A DNA stretch of 13,254 bases from Flavobacterium psychrophilum (GCA_945866505.1 CAMBHH010000094.1:1-13254); one strand, 5' to 3'. Positions 1 to 8,556 are shown, counted from the stretch's first letter. Notes: generated by a model from the letters alone, not told the origin. Translations and numbers: made by a program.

Positions 1-183
1 GCCATTTTCAAAATCCGAAACGAAAAAGGAATCAGTTTCAAAGATAATATTCTAGTCAAACCATTTGAAATTGAAGACCAAAAAGCAACCGCAATTCTTG
101 AAATGGGAAAAACTGCGCAGCATTTTTCAGTTTGCTTTGAAGAAATAGAAGAATTTATGTTGGTTTATGCTTTTGAAATCTGA
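1..183 (+). CDS. C-terminal end of an unrecognised protein (partial)
   Basis: Frame 1 is open from the left edge for 60 codons and stops at TGA 181-183. The visible tail is mixed polar and hydrophobic, ends in FMLVYAFEI, and has no membrane segment, repeat or catalytic motif I can name. Codon use is AT-rich and like the rest of the window, so I take it as a genuine gene end. The start and most of the protein lie outside the window. A hairpin at 229-259 may end its transcript. I do not recognise the family. Confidence 0.55.
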   Translation, partial: AIFKIRNEKGISFKDNILVKPFEIEDQKATAILEMGKTAQHFSVCFEEIEEFMLVYAFEI

Positions 184-228
184 ATTTTCTGCAATATTAA
201 ATCTAGAACACAAACACCCTAAAATCAA

Positions 229-259
229 AAAAGCCATCCCGAGAATCGGGAAAGCTTTT
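229..259. terminator. possible terminator hairpin after the left-edge gene
   Basis: AAAAGC (229-234) pairs with GCTTTT (254-259), and inside it CCCGA (238-242) pairs with TCGGG (246-250) around a GAA loop, with small asymmetric bulges between the two stems. The T tract is short on the plus strand and longer on the minus strand, so it may serve the left-edge gene, act in both directions, or back up the tRNA terminator. Confidence 0.45.
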
Positions 260-341
260 CATTGGTCTAACTACTAAACCGAGCTACGAGTTACAAAGTC
301 GTAGCAAAAACAACACAACTTTCTTAAATGCTTTTTTGGGC

Positions 342-369
342 AAAAAAGCGATTCATCTCTGAATCGCTT
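342..369 (-). terminator. Rho-independent terminator of tRNA-Asp
   Basis: A perfect 10-base-pair stem, 346-355 with 360-369 (AAGCGATTCA on the minus strand), closes a four-base loop. On the minus strand it runs into six Ts. It lies 15 bases beyond the 3' end of the minus-strand tRNA, the right place to end that transcript. Confidence 0.85.
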
Positions 370-383
370 CTTCCCAATTTTAG

Positions 384-457
384 CGGTCTGGACGGGACTC
401 GAACCCGCGACCCCATGCGTGACAGGCATGTATTCTAACCAACTGAACTACCAAACC
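384..457 (-). tRNA. tRNA-Asp (anticodon GTC)
   Basis: The minus strand folds into a standard cloverleaf of 74 bases. The acceptor stem GGTTTGG (457-451) pairs with CCAGACC (391-385) with one T-G wobble. The D arm contains AGTTGGTTAGA, the anticodon loop CTGTCAC gives anticodon GTC, and the T arm is GCGGGTTCGAGTCCCGT. The discriminator base is G at 384. CCA is not encoded (CTA follows), so it must be added after transcription. The gene has its own promoter-like element (476-505) and terminator (342-369) and appears to be a single-gene unit. Confidence 0.96.
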
Positions 458-475
458 TCTGCTTAATTGCGGTTG

Positions 476-505
476 CAAATATACTACAGAATTTTGTTTT
501 CACAA
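476..505 (-). promoter_or_regulatory. Bacteroidetes-type promoter of tRNA-Asp
   Basis: On the minus strand TTG (505-503) is followed, after 19 bases, by TATATTTG (483-476). This matches the -33 TTG and -7 TAnnTTTG consensus of Bacteroidetes vegetative promoters, including spacing. It ends 18 bases before the mature tRNA 5' end, leaving a short leader for RNase P to remove. Confidence 0.75.
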
Positions 506-523
506 TAATTTATTCAAAAAAAA

Positions 524-546
524 ATAATAAAATTTAATCTTATTAT
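524..546 (-). terminator. weak AT-only hairpin at the end of the DUF58 gene
   Basis: On the minus strand ATAATAA and TTATTAT (546-540 and 530-524) can pair around a nine-base loop and are followed by a run of Ts. The stem overlaps the stop codon of the DUF58 gene. Position and T run fit a terminator, but the stem has no G-C pair, so it may be weak or fortuitous. Confidence 0.35.
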
Positions 547-1469
547 CCAAAGTTTTGTTTTTCAACTAAATATGTTGTCAATACTTTCTCAAAACTATCG
601 GAAACCCCAACCGGAACGTACTTAATTTTGTTTTGTGAACAGGTTAAAGCTAGTTTTTTGAAGTATGCATTAACCCCTTTTTCATATTCTTCCTTCACAT
701 TGTCGGCAAAAACGGTAATCTCCTCACCCGTTTCTAAATCAATAAACTTCCTTGGAGCGTTATCAAAGTCGAAATTTAGTTCCGTTTTGTTATCTTTAAC
801 GTGAAATAAAACTACTTTATGCTTGTTGTGTTTCAAATGCTGTAAGGCTGTAAACAGCGCTTCTTCATTGCCAGATTGAAACATATCGGTAAAAAGAATA
901 ATCATTGAGCGACGATGCATTTTCTCAGCGATTTGATGCAAAAATTTTATAGTGTTTGTGGTTTTTTGAACCTTTGGTTTTTCTAAGAGATTTTCGAGAG
1001 CATTCAAAATCATTCGGTGATGACGATCACTCCCTTTTTCAGGCGAGTAATATTCATAAGAATCCGAAAATACGCTCAATCCTATCGCATCTCGCTGCTT
1101 TTTTAAAAGATTCATCAAAACCGCTGAAGCTAAAACTGAAAATCCAATCTTGCTTTGGTAAAACTCATCTTTACCTTGCAACTGTGGATAATGCATCGAT
1201 GACGAATTATCGATAATGATGTGGCAGCGCAAATTGGTGTCTTCCTCGAACCTTTTGGTGTACAATCGGTCTGTTTTAGCAAACAGTTTCCAATCAAGAT
1301 GCTTGGTGCTTTCGCCCGCATTATAGACTTTATGCTCCGCAAATTCAGCCGAAAACCCATGAAAAGGGCTTTTGTGCATTCCTGAAATAAACCCTTCCAC
1401 AATTTGGTTCGCCAACAACTCAAGATGTTGGAAACTAGAAATTTTTTCTATTTGAGATTCAATTTTCAT
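543..1469 (-). CDS. DUF58 / von Willebrand factor A-like domain protein
   Basis: This 308-residue protein is of the DUF58 family. The hallmark segment is at about residues 33-77: KSPFHGFSAEFAEHKVYN, then HLDWKLFAKTDRLYTKRFEE. It runs into a von Willebrand A-like fold whose metal-binding (MIDAS) motif D87-x-S89-x-S91 (DNSSSM) is intact, with a later FTDMF strand that fits the same fold. There is no signal peptide or membrane helix, so it is probably cytosolic. In other bacteria DUF58 proteins are usually encoded with MoxR-type AAA+ ATPases and Bat membrane proteins and are thought to help assemble or activate envelope or metal-dependent complexes. No MoxR or Bat gene is visible here; the tRNA lies downstream and decayed DNA upstream. 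The start at 1467-1469 agrees with the usual N-terminus of this group (MKIESQIEKISSFQHLEL). Exact role unknown. Confidence 0.9.
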   Translation of the reverse strand: MKIESQIEKISSFQHLELLANQIVEGFISGMHKSPFHGFSAEFAEHKVYNAGESTKHLDWKLFAKTDRLYTKRFEEDTNLRCHIIIDNSSSMHYPQLQGKDEFYQSKIGFSVLASAVLMNLLKKQRDAIGLSVFSDSYEYYSPEKGSDRHHRMILNALENLLEKPKVQKTTNTIKFLHQIAEKMHRRSMIILFTDMFQSGNEEALFTALQHLKHNKHKVVLFHVKDNKTELNFDFDNAPRKFIDLETGEEITVFADNVKEEYEKGVNAYFKKLALTCSQNKIKYVPVGVSDSFEKVLTTYLVEKQNFG

Positions 1470-1473
1470 ATTT

Positions 1474-1481
1474 CAAATATA
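1474..1481 (-). promoter_or_regulatory. -7-like element next to the DUF58 start codon
   Basis: On the minus strand TATATTTG (1481-1474) matches TAnnTTTG exactly and ends only four bases before the ATG. If it is used with normal geometry, transcription would begin at or within a base or two of the A of the start codon. No TTG sits at the expected -33 distance, which lowers confidence. Confidence 0.4.
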
Positions 1482-1682
1482 GATAAATATTTTAGGATTT
1501 AAAAATGGTTGAGATCTGGACCAAATCAAAATACTTAACAATTGATTGAAAAAATATATTTAATACGGCAACTACATTGTTTTTAAACCTAAATGTTTTT
1601 TTAGATTCCTTGGATGTGGTGTTTTTTACTTGTTTAAAGAATCTAATACAATTAGAAATGTTGTTAAATGCAAATTTATAAC

Positions 1683-1950
1683 TTATTGCTCGAATGCCTC
1701 ATTCATTCTCCAATATCAATTGAGATTCAAGACTAAATCTAGGTCATCAATTTCGTTATTCTGAATTCCCACAATTCTGCTTCCTTTTTTACCTCCACAA
1801 ATAAAGTTAAGTTCTTATTCGGGATGAAAATGTATAGAGAAATCAATATCATCTTTACCCTTTTGCTCAACCAAAAAAACTATCTTCGCAGATCAGTCTC
1901 GTAATTTCCATGCGAGCATCATTATTCGTGACTAATTTTATATCTAATAA
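1683..1950 (-). pseudogene. decayed AraC-family regulator (cupin sensor fragment)
   Basis: On the minus strand this stretch has no intact gene but reads as a broken protein. The first frame (1950 to about 1873) gives VTNNDARMEITRLICEDSFF. A shift within a seven-base A run (1873-1879, plus strand) leads to VEQKGKDDIDFSIHFHPE, a TAA stop (1815-1817), ELNFICGGKKGSRIVG, DDLDLVLNLN, a TGA stop (1716-1718), then YWRMNEAFEQ and TAA (1683-1685). The order HFHPE, EL, G-RIVG, DLVL, NLPH-like, W-R-NE matches the N-terminal cupin sensor domain of Bacteroidetes AraC regulators that often control sugar loci. The C-terminal double helix-turn-helix is absent; nothing like it is seen in 1470-1682. By position it may once have regulated the susC operon. 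The identity rests on reading by eye. Confidence 0.55.
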
Positions 1951-2265
1951 TTAATGATTCGATAAATTTCATGATTAATAAAAAATTGATTAATAAATGA
2001 CAAAAATTAATTGCAATAAAATTTTCAGCATAATTACTTTTACGAATATTATTAAAATTGGAAGCTTTTTTAAGCAAATGTTAGCTGTTTTTAAAAATAG
2101 AATTGCCATTTTAAAACTTAACATTACCTCAACATTTCGATTATTTTGAATTAATAATTAAACAGGTCGACTGAGTTTGTGGTCATAAAACTCTAGGGTT
2201 TTCAATCGATTTCGTAAAAAAGGAATTGTATAGTTTTTATAAATAATACCAACCGCAAAAGATTT
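1951..2265. other. AT-rich intergenic region upstream of susC, no gene seen
   Basis: No open frame with protein-like content is seen on either strand. The region contains an 11-base direct repeat TGATTAATAAA (1972-1982 and 1987-1997) and a near-palindrome at 2187-2202, and leads into the susC promoter. It is long enough to carry binding sites for a regulator encoded elsewhere. Confidence 0.5.
2187..2202. promoter_or_regulatory. near-palindrome upstream of susC, candidate operator
   Basis: AAAACTCTAGGGTTTT is a 16-base inverted repeat with one mismatch between the half sites AAAACTCT and AAAACCCT. It lies about 63 bases upstream of the susC -7 element, a plausible place for an activator site. 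No second copy was noticed in the window, so operator function is only a suggestion. Confidence 0.3.
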
Positions 2266-2273
2266 TAACTTTG
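2266..2273 (+). promoter_or_regulatory. -7 promoter element for the susC operon
   Basis: TAACTTTG matches the Bacteroidetes TAnnTTTG consensus exactly. With normal geometry the transcript would start near 2278, giving a leader of about 48 bases rich in A and T before the susC ATG at 2326. No TTG is seen 19 bases upstream, which fits a promoter that needs an activator. Confidence 0.6.
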
Positions 2274-2325
2274 TTAGAAGATTAACTTTAAAAAAAAATT
2301 AACAACTAACCAAAATTTTAGAAAA

Positions 2326-5300
2326 ATGAAATTAACAAAAGTATTTATTTTTTGTTTTTTATCCGTTCTATTTTCAGTTTATGCGCAAGCACAAGATGTT
2401 TCGGTAAAAGGGAAAATAGTAGACGAAAACGGATTGCCCATTCCTGGAGCTTCCATTTTAATTAAGGGGACTACGAAAGCTACGTCTTCGGATATGGATG
2501 GAAATTTCCAATTAAAAGCCGATTCCAAAGGCACTTTAGTTTTTAGCTTCGTGGGGTACGGAACACTTCAAGAAGCTATAAAAGGTCGAACAACAATTAA
2601 TGTAAAACTAAGTCCAGAATCACAATCGCTACAAGAAGTAGTTGTTGTAGGATACGGTACTCAAAAGAAACGAGAGGTAACTGGAGCTGTATCGGTTGTA
2701 GACAGCAAGGCTTTAGATATTTTGAAGCCCATTCGAATTGAACAAGCCTTACAAGGTACTGTTTCTGGGGTTAATGTAACCACATCATCTGGATCTCCTG
2801 GCGCTGGACTGGATATAAGAATCAGGGGTATTGCTACTAACGGAGATGCTTCTCCACTTGTAATTATTGATGGTTACATCGGGGAGTTAGGTTTGTTAAA
2901 TCCCAATGATGTCGAGACTTTGACGGTATTAAAAGATGCCCAAGCCGCTATTTATGGTTCCGCTGCTGCCAATGGCGTTATTTTAGTAACGACGAGAACT
3001 GGTAAAAAAAACAGCAAAGGCAAGATTTCATTTAATACTTACACTGGATTTCAAGAAACCGCAAAAACTTTATCTACTTTAAACGCTACGCAATATGCCG
3101 CTTTACTGAATGAAAGTTATGCCAACGGAGGCAAAGCCTTACCTTATCCAATATTAAGTTCAAATCTAGGAAAAGGAACCGATTGGCAAAAAGAAGTATT
3201 CGGTTCAAGTGTACCTGTTATTAGTCACGATTTAACTTTTTCGGGAGGATCTGAGAAAATTTCTTATTCTGTAAGTGGTTCCCATTTGGATCAAGAAGGA
3301 ATTGTAGGTGGTGATAAATCTGGGTTTTTAAGAAATACTGCTAGAGTTTCCTTGAATGCAGATGTTTCGGATAGATTAAAATTAAAATCTAATGTGATTT
3401 ATACTTATTTCAACAGAAAAACTTTATTAGAAAACGGAAACGCATCCGTACTTTTAAATGCTGTTAATGCACCATCAGTTATTAAACCGTACGATGCTGA
3501 CGGTAACTATTCTTTGTTTCCAGGAGGAAATTTAGGAAACGAGATGATTAATCCCTTAGCACAAATTGACAATACCTACAACAATTATAATTTTAAACAA
3601 ATCAGCGGTAACTTCGGATTGGATTACAAATTATTTAAAGATTTTGTTATATCTAGTAATATGGGTTTTAAATCTGCAAACAGCGAAGGAAAATCGTTCT
3701 TACCAATTGTAGATTATGGCAGTGGAAAAGTTTTCAACATCAATAGAAGTTCTGTTTCTCAAAGTGCTGTAAATGATAATAATTATTCTTTTGACCTTTT
3801 TGGAACGTACACAAAAACTATTGCCGAAAATCATAAAATTACAGCTATGGTTGGAAACACTATCTTTAAAGAGTATGGCAACGGATTATTTGCTACTGGT
3901 TATGATGTGCCCAATAATTCTTGGGATTTTGCAGATATAGCATTAACGAAAGGTGCACCACCTGTGGGCATAAATCCAGCAGGATCTTACATTTATGACG
4001 AAAGAAGATTATCGTACTTTACAAGAGTTCAATATGATTACAAAGGAAAATATCTCTTGTCAGGAATGTATCGCCGTGATGCTTCCACCAAATTTGGCCC
4101 AAGTAACAAGGTGGGGTATTTTCCCTCAGTTACTGCGGGTTGGTTAATTTCTGACGAAGGCTTCTTTGGAGAATCAAAAATCATCAATTTTATGAAACTA
4201 AGAGGAAGTTATGGTATCGTTGGTAATGATAGAATACCAAACAATGGCTACATTTCACAGTTGACAGGCGAAGCGACCTATGTTTTCGACAACGCTTTAG
4301 TCAATGGAGTGGCAACAGGACAAATTCCTAATGAAAAACTAAAATGGGAACAAGCTGAGAAAATTGATGTAGGATTGGATATCAATTTATTAAATAATAA
4401 AATTAATATCGTAGCTGATTATTTTATAGATACAAGAAAAGATTTGTTAGTTCCTGGTATCCCCGTATCTGGTACTCTTGGTGGGGCAGCTCCGGGTGCT
4501 TCTAATCCAACAATTAATGCTGGAGAGGTAAGAAACGAGGGTTTTGAGTTTGCTATAAACTATAAAAATAAGTTTTCAGAAAACTTCAGTATGAGTTTAG
4601 GTTATAATGTAACGTTGCTAAAAAATAATGTTACTTACATAAACGGCACCGATTTTCTTGCAGGCGGTACATTTGGTATTGGTCAGCAAGCACCATCCAG
4701 AATGGCAGTGGGTCATTCAATAGGCTATTTTTATGGCTTAAAAACGGATGGGATTTTTCAAAATCAAGCCGAAGTTGATGCTCATCCATCACAATTGGAG
4801 GTTGGAGCAAATGCTTCTCCTGGAGATCTTCGATATGTTGATGTCAACGGAGATGGCAAAATTAGTTTTGATGATAGAACTGATATTGGCGATCCGATTC
4901 CGGAGGCGACAATGGGTTTCAACGTACAGTTAAACTACAAAGGGTTTGATTTTTCTATGTATTCCTTTGCTTCTGTCGGCAACAATATGGTTCGCAATTA
5001 TGAAAGCATTTCAGACGATGCGAATCGATTAACATATGTATTAGACAGATGGACTGGTGAAGGAACAAGCACTACTGTTCCTAAAGTTACCACCGCTGGA
5101 AACACCAATAGAGTATTTTCAGATTATTTTGTAGAAGATGCTTCCTATTTCAGAATACAAAGCGCGCAGCTAGGATATTCCATAAATCCTAATTATATTG
5201 AAAAATCAGGGGTGTCTAAAGTAAGATTGTATGTTGGTGTAAATAATTTGTACACTTTCACAAAATACAAAGGGTATGATCCAGGTGCTTCTAATGGTGC

Positions 5301-5379
5301 TCCTATTGGTGGCGGTATAGACGATGGTTTTTACCCTATACCAAGAACCTACTTACTAGGTTTAAACATTAATTTCTAA
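2326..5379 (+). CDS. susC: SusC/RagA-family TonB-linked outer-membrane transporter
   Basis: This 1017-residue protein imports glycan oligosaccharides across the outer membrane as the barrel partner of SusD. It has a signal peptide (cleavage likely after A22, in QAQDVS), then a carboxypeptidase-regulatory-like beta domain at about 25-98 (VKGKIVDENGLPIPGASI). The conserved QEVVVVGYGTQKK segment is at 103-115, and the plug domain ends near VILVTTRTGKK (218-228). The rest is a beta barrel ending in YLLGLNINF with the terminal aromatic residue typical of outer-membrane proteins. There is no N-terminal STN domain, so direct signalling to a FecR-type anti-sigma factor is not expected. Length is normal for the family. 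It is the first gene of the operon; susD starts 11 bases after its stop. The partner genes point to a beta-glucan substrate, which the sequence of SusC alone cannot prove. Confidence 0.97.
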   Translation: MKLTKVFIFCFLSVLFSVYAQAQDVSVKGKIVDENGLPIPGASILIKGTTKATSSDMDGNFQLKADSKGTLVFSFVGYGTLQEAIKGRTTINVKLSPESQSLQEVVVVGYGTQKKREVTGAVSVVDSKALDILKPIRIEQALQGTVSGVNVTTSSGSPGAGLDIRIRGIATNGDASPLVIIDGYIGELGLLNPNDVETLTVLKDAQAAIYGSAAANGVILVTTRTGKKNSKGKISFNTYTGFQETAKTLSTLNATQYAALLNESYANGGKALPYPILSSNLGKGTDWQKEVFGSSVPVISHDLTFSGGSEKISYSVSGSHLDQEGIVGGDKSGFLRNTARVSLNADVSDRLKLKSNVIYTYFNRKTLLENGNASVLLNAVNAPSVIKPYDADGNYSLFPGGNLGNEMINPLAQIDNTYNNYNFKQISGNFGLDYKLFKDFVISSNMGFKSANSEGKSFLPIVDYGSGKVFNINRSSVSQSAVNDNNYSFDLFGTYTKTIAENHKITAMVGNTIFKEYGNGLFATGYDVPNNSWDFADIALTKGAPPVGINPAGSYIYDERRLSYFTRVQYDYKGKYLLSGMYRRDASTKFGPSNKVGYFPSVTAGWLISDEGFFGESKIINFMKLRGSYGIVGNDRIPNNGYISQLTGEATYVFDNALVNGVATGQIPNEKLKWEQAEKIDVGLDINLLNNKINIVADYFIDTRKDLLVPGIPVSGTLGGAAPGASNPTINAGEVRNEGFEFAINYKNKFSENFSMSLGYNVTLLKNNVTYINGTDFLAGGTFGIGQQAPSRMAVGHSIGYFYGLKTDGIFQNQAEVDAHPSQLEVGANASPGDLRYVDVNGDGKISFDDRTDIGDPIPEATMGFNVQLNYKGFDFSMYSFASVGNNMVRNYESISDDANRLTYVLDRWTGEGTSTTVPKVTTAGNTNRVFSDYFVEDASYFRIQSAQLGYSINPNYIEKSGVSKVRLYVGVNNLYTFTKYKGYDPGASNGAPIGGGIDDGFYPIPRTYLLGLNINF

Positions 5380-5390
5380 AAATAAGAAAA

Positions 5391-6911
5391 ATGAAAAAGT
5401 ATATTTATATAGCAATAACAAGTTTAGTTTTCTTTTCAACGACTGTTATTTCTTGCAGTGATGAATTTGTTAACCGTCCAGTTCAATACTCTATTGACTC
5501 TGAGAATTATTTTAATTCCAAAACAGATTATGAAAATGCCTTACTAGGAGCTTATGATTTATTACATTCCTCCTTTATTAATGTATTGATGGGAGAAATT
5601 GCTTCTGACAATACCTTTGCAGGAGGAAATGGCCCGAATGATGTTCCGGGATACCAATCGGTAGATGACATGATTCATACGCCAGTAAATGCGCAAATTA
5701 AGCAATTGTGGGATTGGATGTTTGCGGGAGTTCAAAGATGCAATTACATCCTTGAATTTCAGGATAAAACTGATTTTGATGGCAAAAACCAAATCATCGC
5801 CCAAGCACGTTTTCTTAGAGCCTATTATCATTTTGAATTGGTAAAATGGTTTGGAGGAATTCCTATGAAAGGTGATAAGCGATTTGCACCAGGTGATGAA
5901 AAATCTATCCCACGATCTTCTGTAAGTGATGTCTATGCTTCAATCGAAGCCGACCTAATTTATGCTTCACAAAATCTTAGTGCTGTAACTCCACAAAAAG
6001 GGAGAGCAACCAGCGGAGCAGCATTGGCTTTGTTAGGAAAAGCGTACTTGTACCAAGGGAAATATGCGCAAGCTGCTTCTACCCTTGAAACTTTAATTTC
6101 TACTGGCAATTATCGTTTGGTAACTAGCGCAGATTTAACCACACAACAAATCACAGATGGTTTAACTCCTTTTGGAAGTATTTTTGAAGAAGCGGGAGAA
6201 AACGGTCCTGAATCCGTTTTTGAAGTACAGTATACCGATGTTGAAGGAGGAAATTATGGTCAACTACAATACCTTGAAGGTAATGTAGCAGTTGGTTTTG
6301 CAGGGCCTTTTGGTTATGAGGGTCCCGTATTTGCAGATGGAAACAATTTTAATCTTCCTACTCCAAAAATAGTGAGTGCTTTTACAACTGGCGACACTAG
6401 AAAGGATGTAACTATTTTGGATATGGCAACTTGGATTCCTGCTAATCCTGGAACCAAATATACTAAGCAACACGAAGATACCGGTTTTTTCAACAGAAAA
6501 TATATCCCGAGAAAAAGAAGACCAGAGGCTGCAGGAGATGTTAAATTAACTAGTCCTAATAATTACCGAGCCATTCGTTACGCTGACGTGCTATTGATGG
6601 CTGCAGAAGCTAATAATAAAAGTGGCAATGATGCTAAGGCGCAACAATATTTAAATCTTGTGAGAGACAGGGCTTTTGGTGATGTAAATCACAGAATTAC
6701 CGCCTCAGGAACTGGGCTATATGATTTTATTTTAGCAGAAAGACGAATAGAACTTGCAGGTGAAGGGCATCGTTTCTTCGATTTAGTAAGAACTGGTAAA
6801 GCAGCACAAGAAATTGATGGATTTGTAGCTGGAAAAAATGAATTATTCCCTATTCCTGTAGAAGAAATTCAATTCTCGGCAGGAAATTGGGCACAAAACC
6901 CTATGTATTAA
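5391..6911 (+). CDS. susD: SusD/RagB-family surface glycan-binding lipoprotein
   Basis: This 506-residue lipoprotein is the lid of the SusCD importer and binds glycan at the cell surface. The signal peptide ends in a lipobox with the lipidated cysteine at C22 (VISC), followed by the acidic SDE expected for surface export. The N-terminal SusD region (YFNSKTDYENALLGAYDLL) and the tetratricopeptide-type helices (IIAQARFLRAYYHFELVKWFGG) are clear. So is the conserved C-terminal RagB/SusD block: YRAIRYADVLLMAAEA, LAERRIELAGEGHRFFDLVR, and NELFPIPVEEI near the end. Length is normal. It starts 11 bases after susC and is followed 12 bases later by the next lipoprotein gene, so all are probably cotranscribed. 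The leader is A-rich without a Shine-Dalgarno site, normal for this phylum. Confidence 0.97.
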   Translation: MKKYIYIAITSLVFFSTTVISCSDEFVNRPVQYSIDSENYFNSKTDYENALLGAYDLLHSSFINVLMGEIASDNTFAGGNGPNDVPGYQSVDDMIHTPVNAQIKQLWDWMFAGVQRCNYILEFQDKTDFDGKNQIIAQARFLRAYYHFELVKWFGGIPMKGDKRFAPGDEKSIPRSSVSDVYASIEADLIYASQNLSAVTPQKGRATSGAALALLGKAYLYQGKYAQAASTLETLISTGNYRLVTSADLTTQQITDGLTPFGSIFEEAGENGPESVFEVQYTDVEGGNYGQLQYLEGNVAVGFAGPFGYEGPVFADGNNFNLPTPKIVSAFTTGDTRKDVTILDMATWIPANPGTKYTKQHEDTGFFNRKYIPRKRRPEAAGDVKLTSPNNYRAIRYADVLLMAAEANNKSGNDAKAQQYLNLVRDRAFGDVNHRITASGTGLYDFILAERRIELAGEGHRFFDLVRTGKAAQEIDGFVAGKNELFPIPVEEIQFSAGNWAQNPMY

Positions 6912-6923
6912 AAAAGTATAAAT

Positions 6924-8540
6924 ATGAAAAATATAAAATTTATTTTTGGTTTCGTATTCTTATTGGCTTTAGCCATAAGCTGTACGGTAGATGGTATAGA
7001 TGATGATACCTCTTTTATAGAAACAGTTGGCGCTCCATCTAATGTGGTTGCTTTTTATAATATTACTCAGGACAATTCAGGTCTGGTAACCATTACTCCA
7101 AATGGTGACGGTGCAGTATCTTATGAGGTTTATTATGGCGATAGTACAACAGCAGCACCTGCTAATGTGGTTCAAGGAAAAAACACTTCCCATATTTATA
7201 AAGAAGGAACCTATACCGTAAAAATTATCGCTATTGGAATTACAGGGTTAAAAACAGAAGCAACACAAAGTTTGGTCGTTTCTTTAAAAGCACCTGAAAA
7301 TTTAGTAGTGACCATTACGAATGACTTACTAGTCTCTAAAAAAGTAAATGTAACGGCAACTGCCAAGTATGCCACTATGTTTGATGTCTATTTTGGTGAA
7401 GCAGGAAGCACTGCTCCAGTTTCTGCCAATATTGGCGAAACAGCTTCTTACGTATATGCAAAAGCAGGCACTTATACTATAAAAGTAGTTTCTAAAAGTG
7501 CTGCCATAAAAACTACAGATTATACAGCTAGTTTTAATGTAACAGCTATTGTACAACCTGTTACATCGGCTCCAATTCCGCCAACTAGACAGGCAGCCAA
7601 TGTAATTTCTATATACGGTTCAAAATACACTAATGTTGTAGGGACAAATTACTTCCCAGATTGGGGACAAGGAGGTCAAGGAAGCAGTTGGGGTGAGTTT
7701 GACCTTAATGGTGATAAAATGTTAAACTACATTAAATTAAGCTATCAAGGAATTGCACTAGCCGACAATGTAACAGTCGATGTATCTGCAATGGAGTTTA
7801 TACACTTGGACGTTTGGACCGCTGACGCGCAAAAAATTGAGACCTCATTGATCAGTAAATCGAACGGCGAAAGACCTGTAGTGAAAGATCTTGTTGCCAA
7901 TGAATGGACAAGTATAGACATTCCCATTTCGGCATTTACCAGTCAAAATGGTTTTAAAGTGGCTGATATTTATCAATTGAAATTTGTTGGTACGCCTTGG
8001 GCTACAGGAACTGTTTATATAGACAATATCTATTTTTACAAAGCTGCTGCTCCATCAAGTGGTTTAGCTGGAACTTGGAAAATTGCCCCTGAAGCGGGTT
8101 CGTTAAAAGTAGGTCCCTCGTCTGGAAGTGGTGAGTGGTTTTCAATTAGTGCACAACAAGTAACTGAAAGAGCTTGTTTTTACGATGATACGTATGTTTT
8201 TTCTTCAAACGGATCTTTCAGTAATGTTTTGGGAACTGAAACTTGGATTGAAGCTTGGCAGGGTGTAGCAAAGGATGCGTGCGGAGCGCCAGTAGCTCCT
8301 CACAATGGACCTGCAGGAGCAACTTATCTGTACGATGCAGTTGCAAAAACTTTAACAATTACGGGTTCGGGATCTTATATAGGAATTCCAAAGGCTAATA
8401 ATGCTGGTGAGTTGCCTAAAACACCAGTACCTAGTTCAATCGTTTACAAAGTTACGCTCACAGACAATAATAATACTATGAATGCTGTTATCGAATCCGG
8501 TTCAGGTGTATTTTGGTCTTTTAAACTAGTGAGAATTTAA
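6924..8540 (+). CDS. multidomain PKD-containing lipoprotein, probable surface glycan-binding protein
   Basis: This 538-residue lipoprotein has its lipid cysteine at C20 (AISC), followed by an acidic stretch (DGIDDD) that fits surface export. Domains in order: two PKD-like immunoglobulin folds (about 38-120 and 121-207; typical ends HIYKEGTYTVKIIA and YVYAKAGTYTIKVVS); a beta-sandwich module resembling a carbohydrate-binding domain (about 220-373; YGSKYTNVVGTNYFPDWGQG, LDVWTADA, GTVYIDNIYFYK); and a C-terminal module (about 380-538) beginning GLAGTWKI and ending FWSFKLVRI. The last module recurs in the next gene. No catalytic residues are apparent. It occupies the SusE/SusF position but does not look like the starch-binding SusE/F proteins. 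From its place between susD and the GH16 gene I infer beta-glucan binding. Confidence 0.85.
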   Translation: MKNIKFIFGFVFLLALAISCTVDGIDDDTSFIETVGAPSNVVAFYNITQDNSGLVTITPNGDGAVSYEVYYGDSTTAAPANVVQGKNTSHIYKEGTYTVKIIAIGITGLKTEATQSLVVSLKAPENLVVTITNDLLVSKKVNVTATAKYATMFDVYFGEAGSTAPVSANIGETASYVYAKAGTYTIKVVSKSAAIKTTDYTASFNVTAIVQPVTSAPIPPTRQAANVISIYGSKYTNVVGTNYFPDWGQGGQGSSWGEFDLNGDKMLNYIKLSYQGIALADNVTVDVSAMEFIHLDVWTADAQKIETSLISKSNGERPVVKDLVANEWTSIDIPISAFTSQNGFKVADIYQLKFVGTPWATGTVYIDNIYFYKAAAPSSGLAGTWKIAPEAGSLKVGPSSGSGEWFSISAQQVTERACFYDDTYVFSSNGSFSNVLGTETWIEAWQGVAKDACGAPVAPHNGPAGATYLYDAVAKTLTITGSGSYIGIPKANNAGELPKTPVPSSIVYKVTLTDNNNTMNAVIESGSGVFWSFKLVRI

Positions 8541-8556
8541 TCTAAAAAAATAAAAT

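Noticed and set aside
384..457. tRNA-Asp as an integration site for a mobile island carrying the locus
   Set aside because: No integrase and no repeated tRNA 3' end were seen in the window, and a housekeeping-type gene lies between the tRNA and the locus.
956..1423. Open frames opposite and offset to the DUF58 gene
   Set aside because: They are shadows of a well-supported gene and show no conserved motif.
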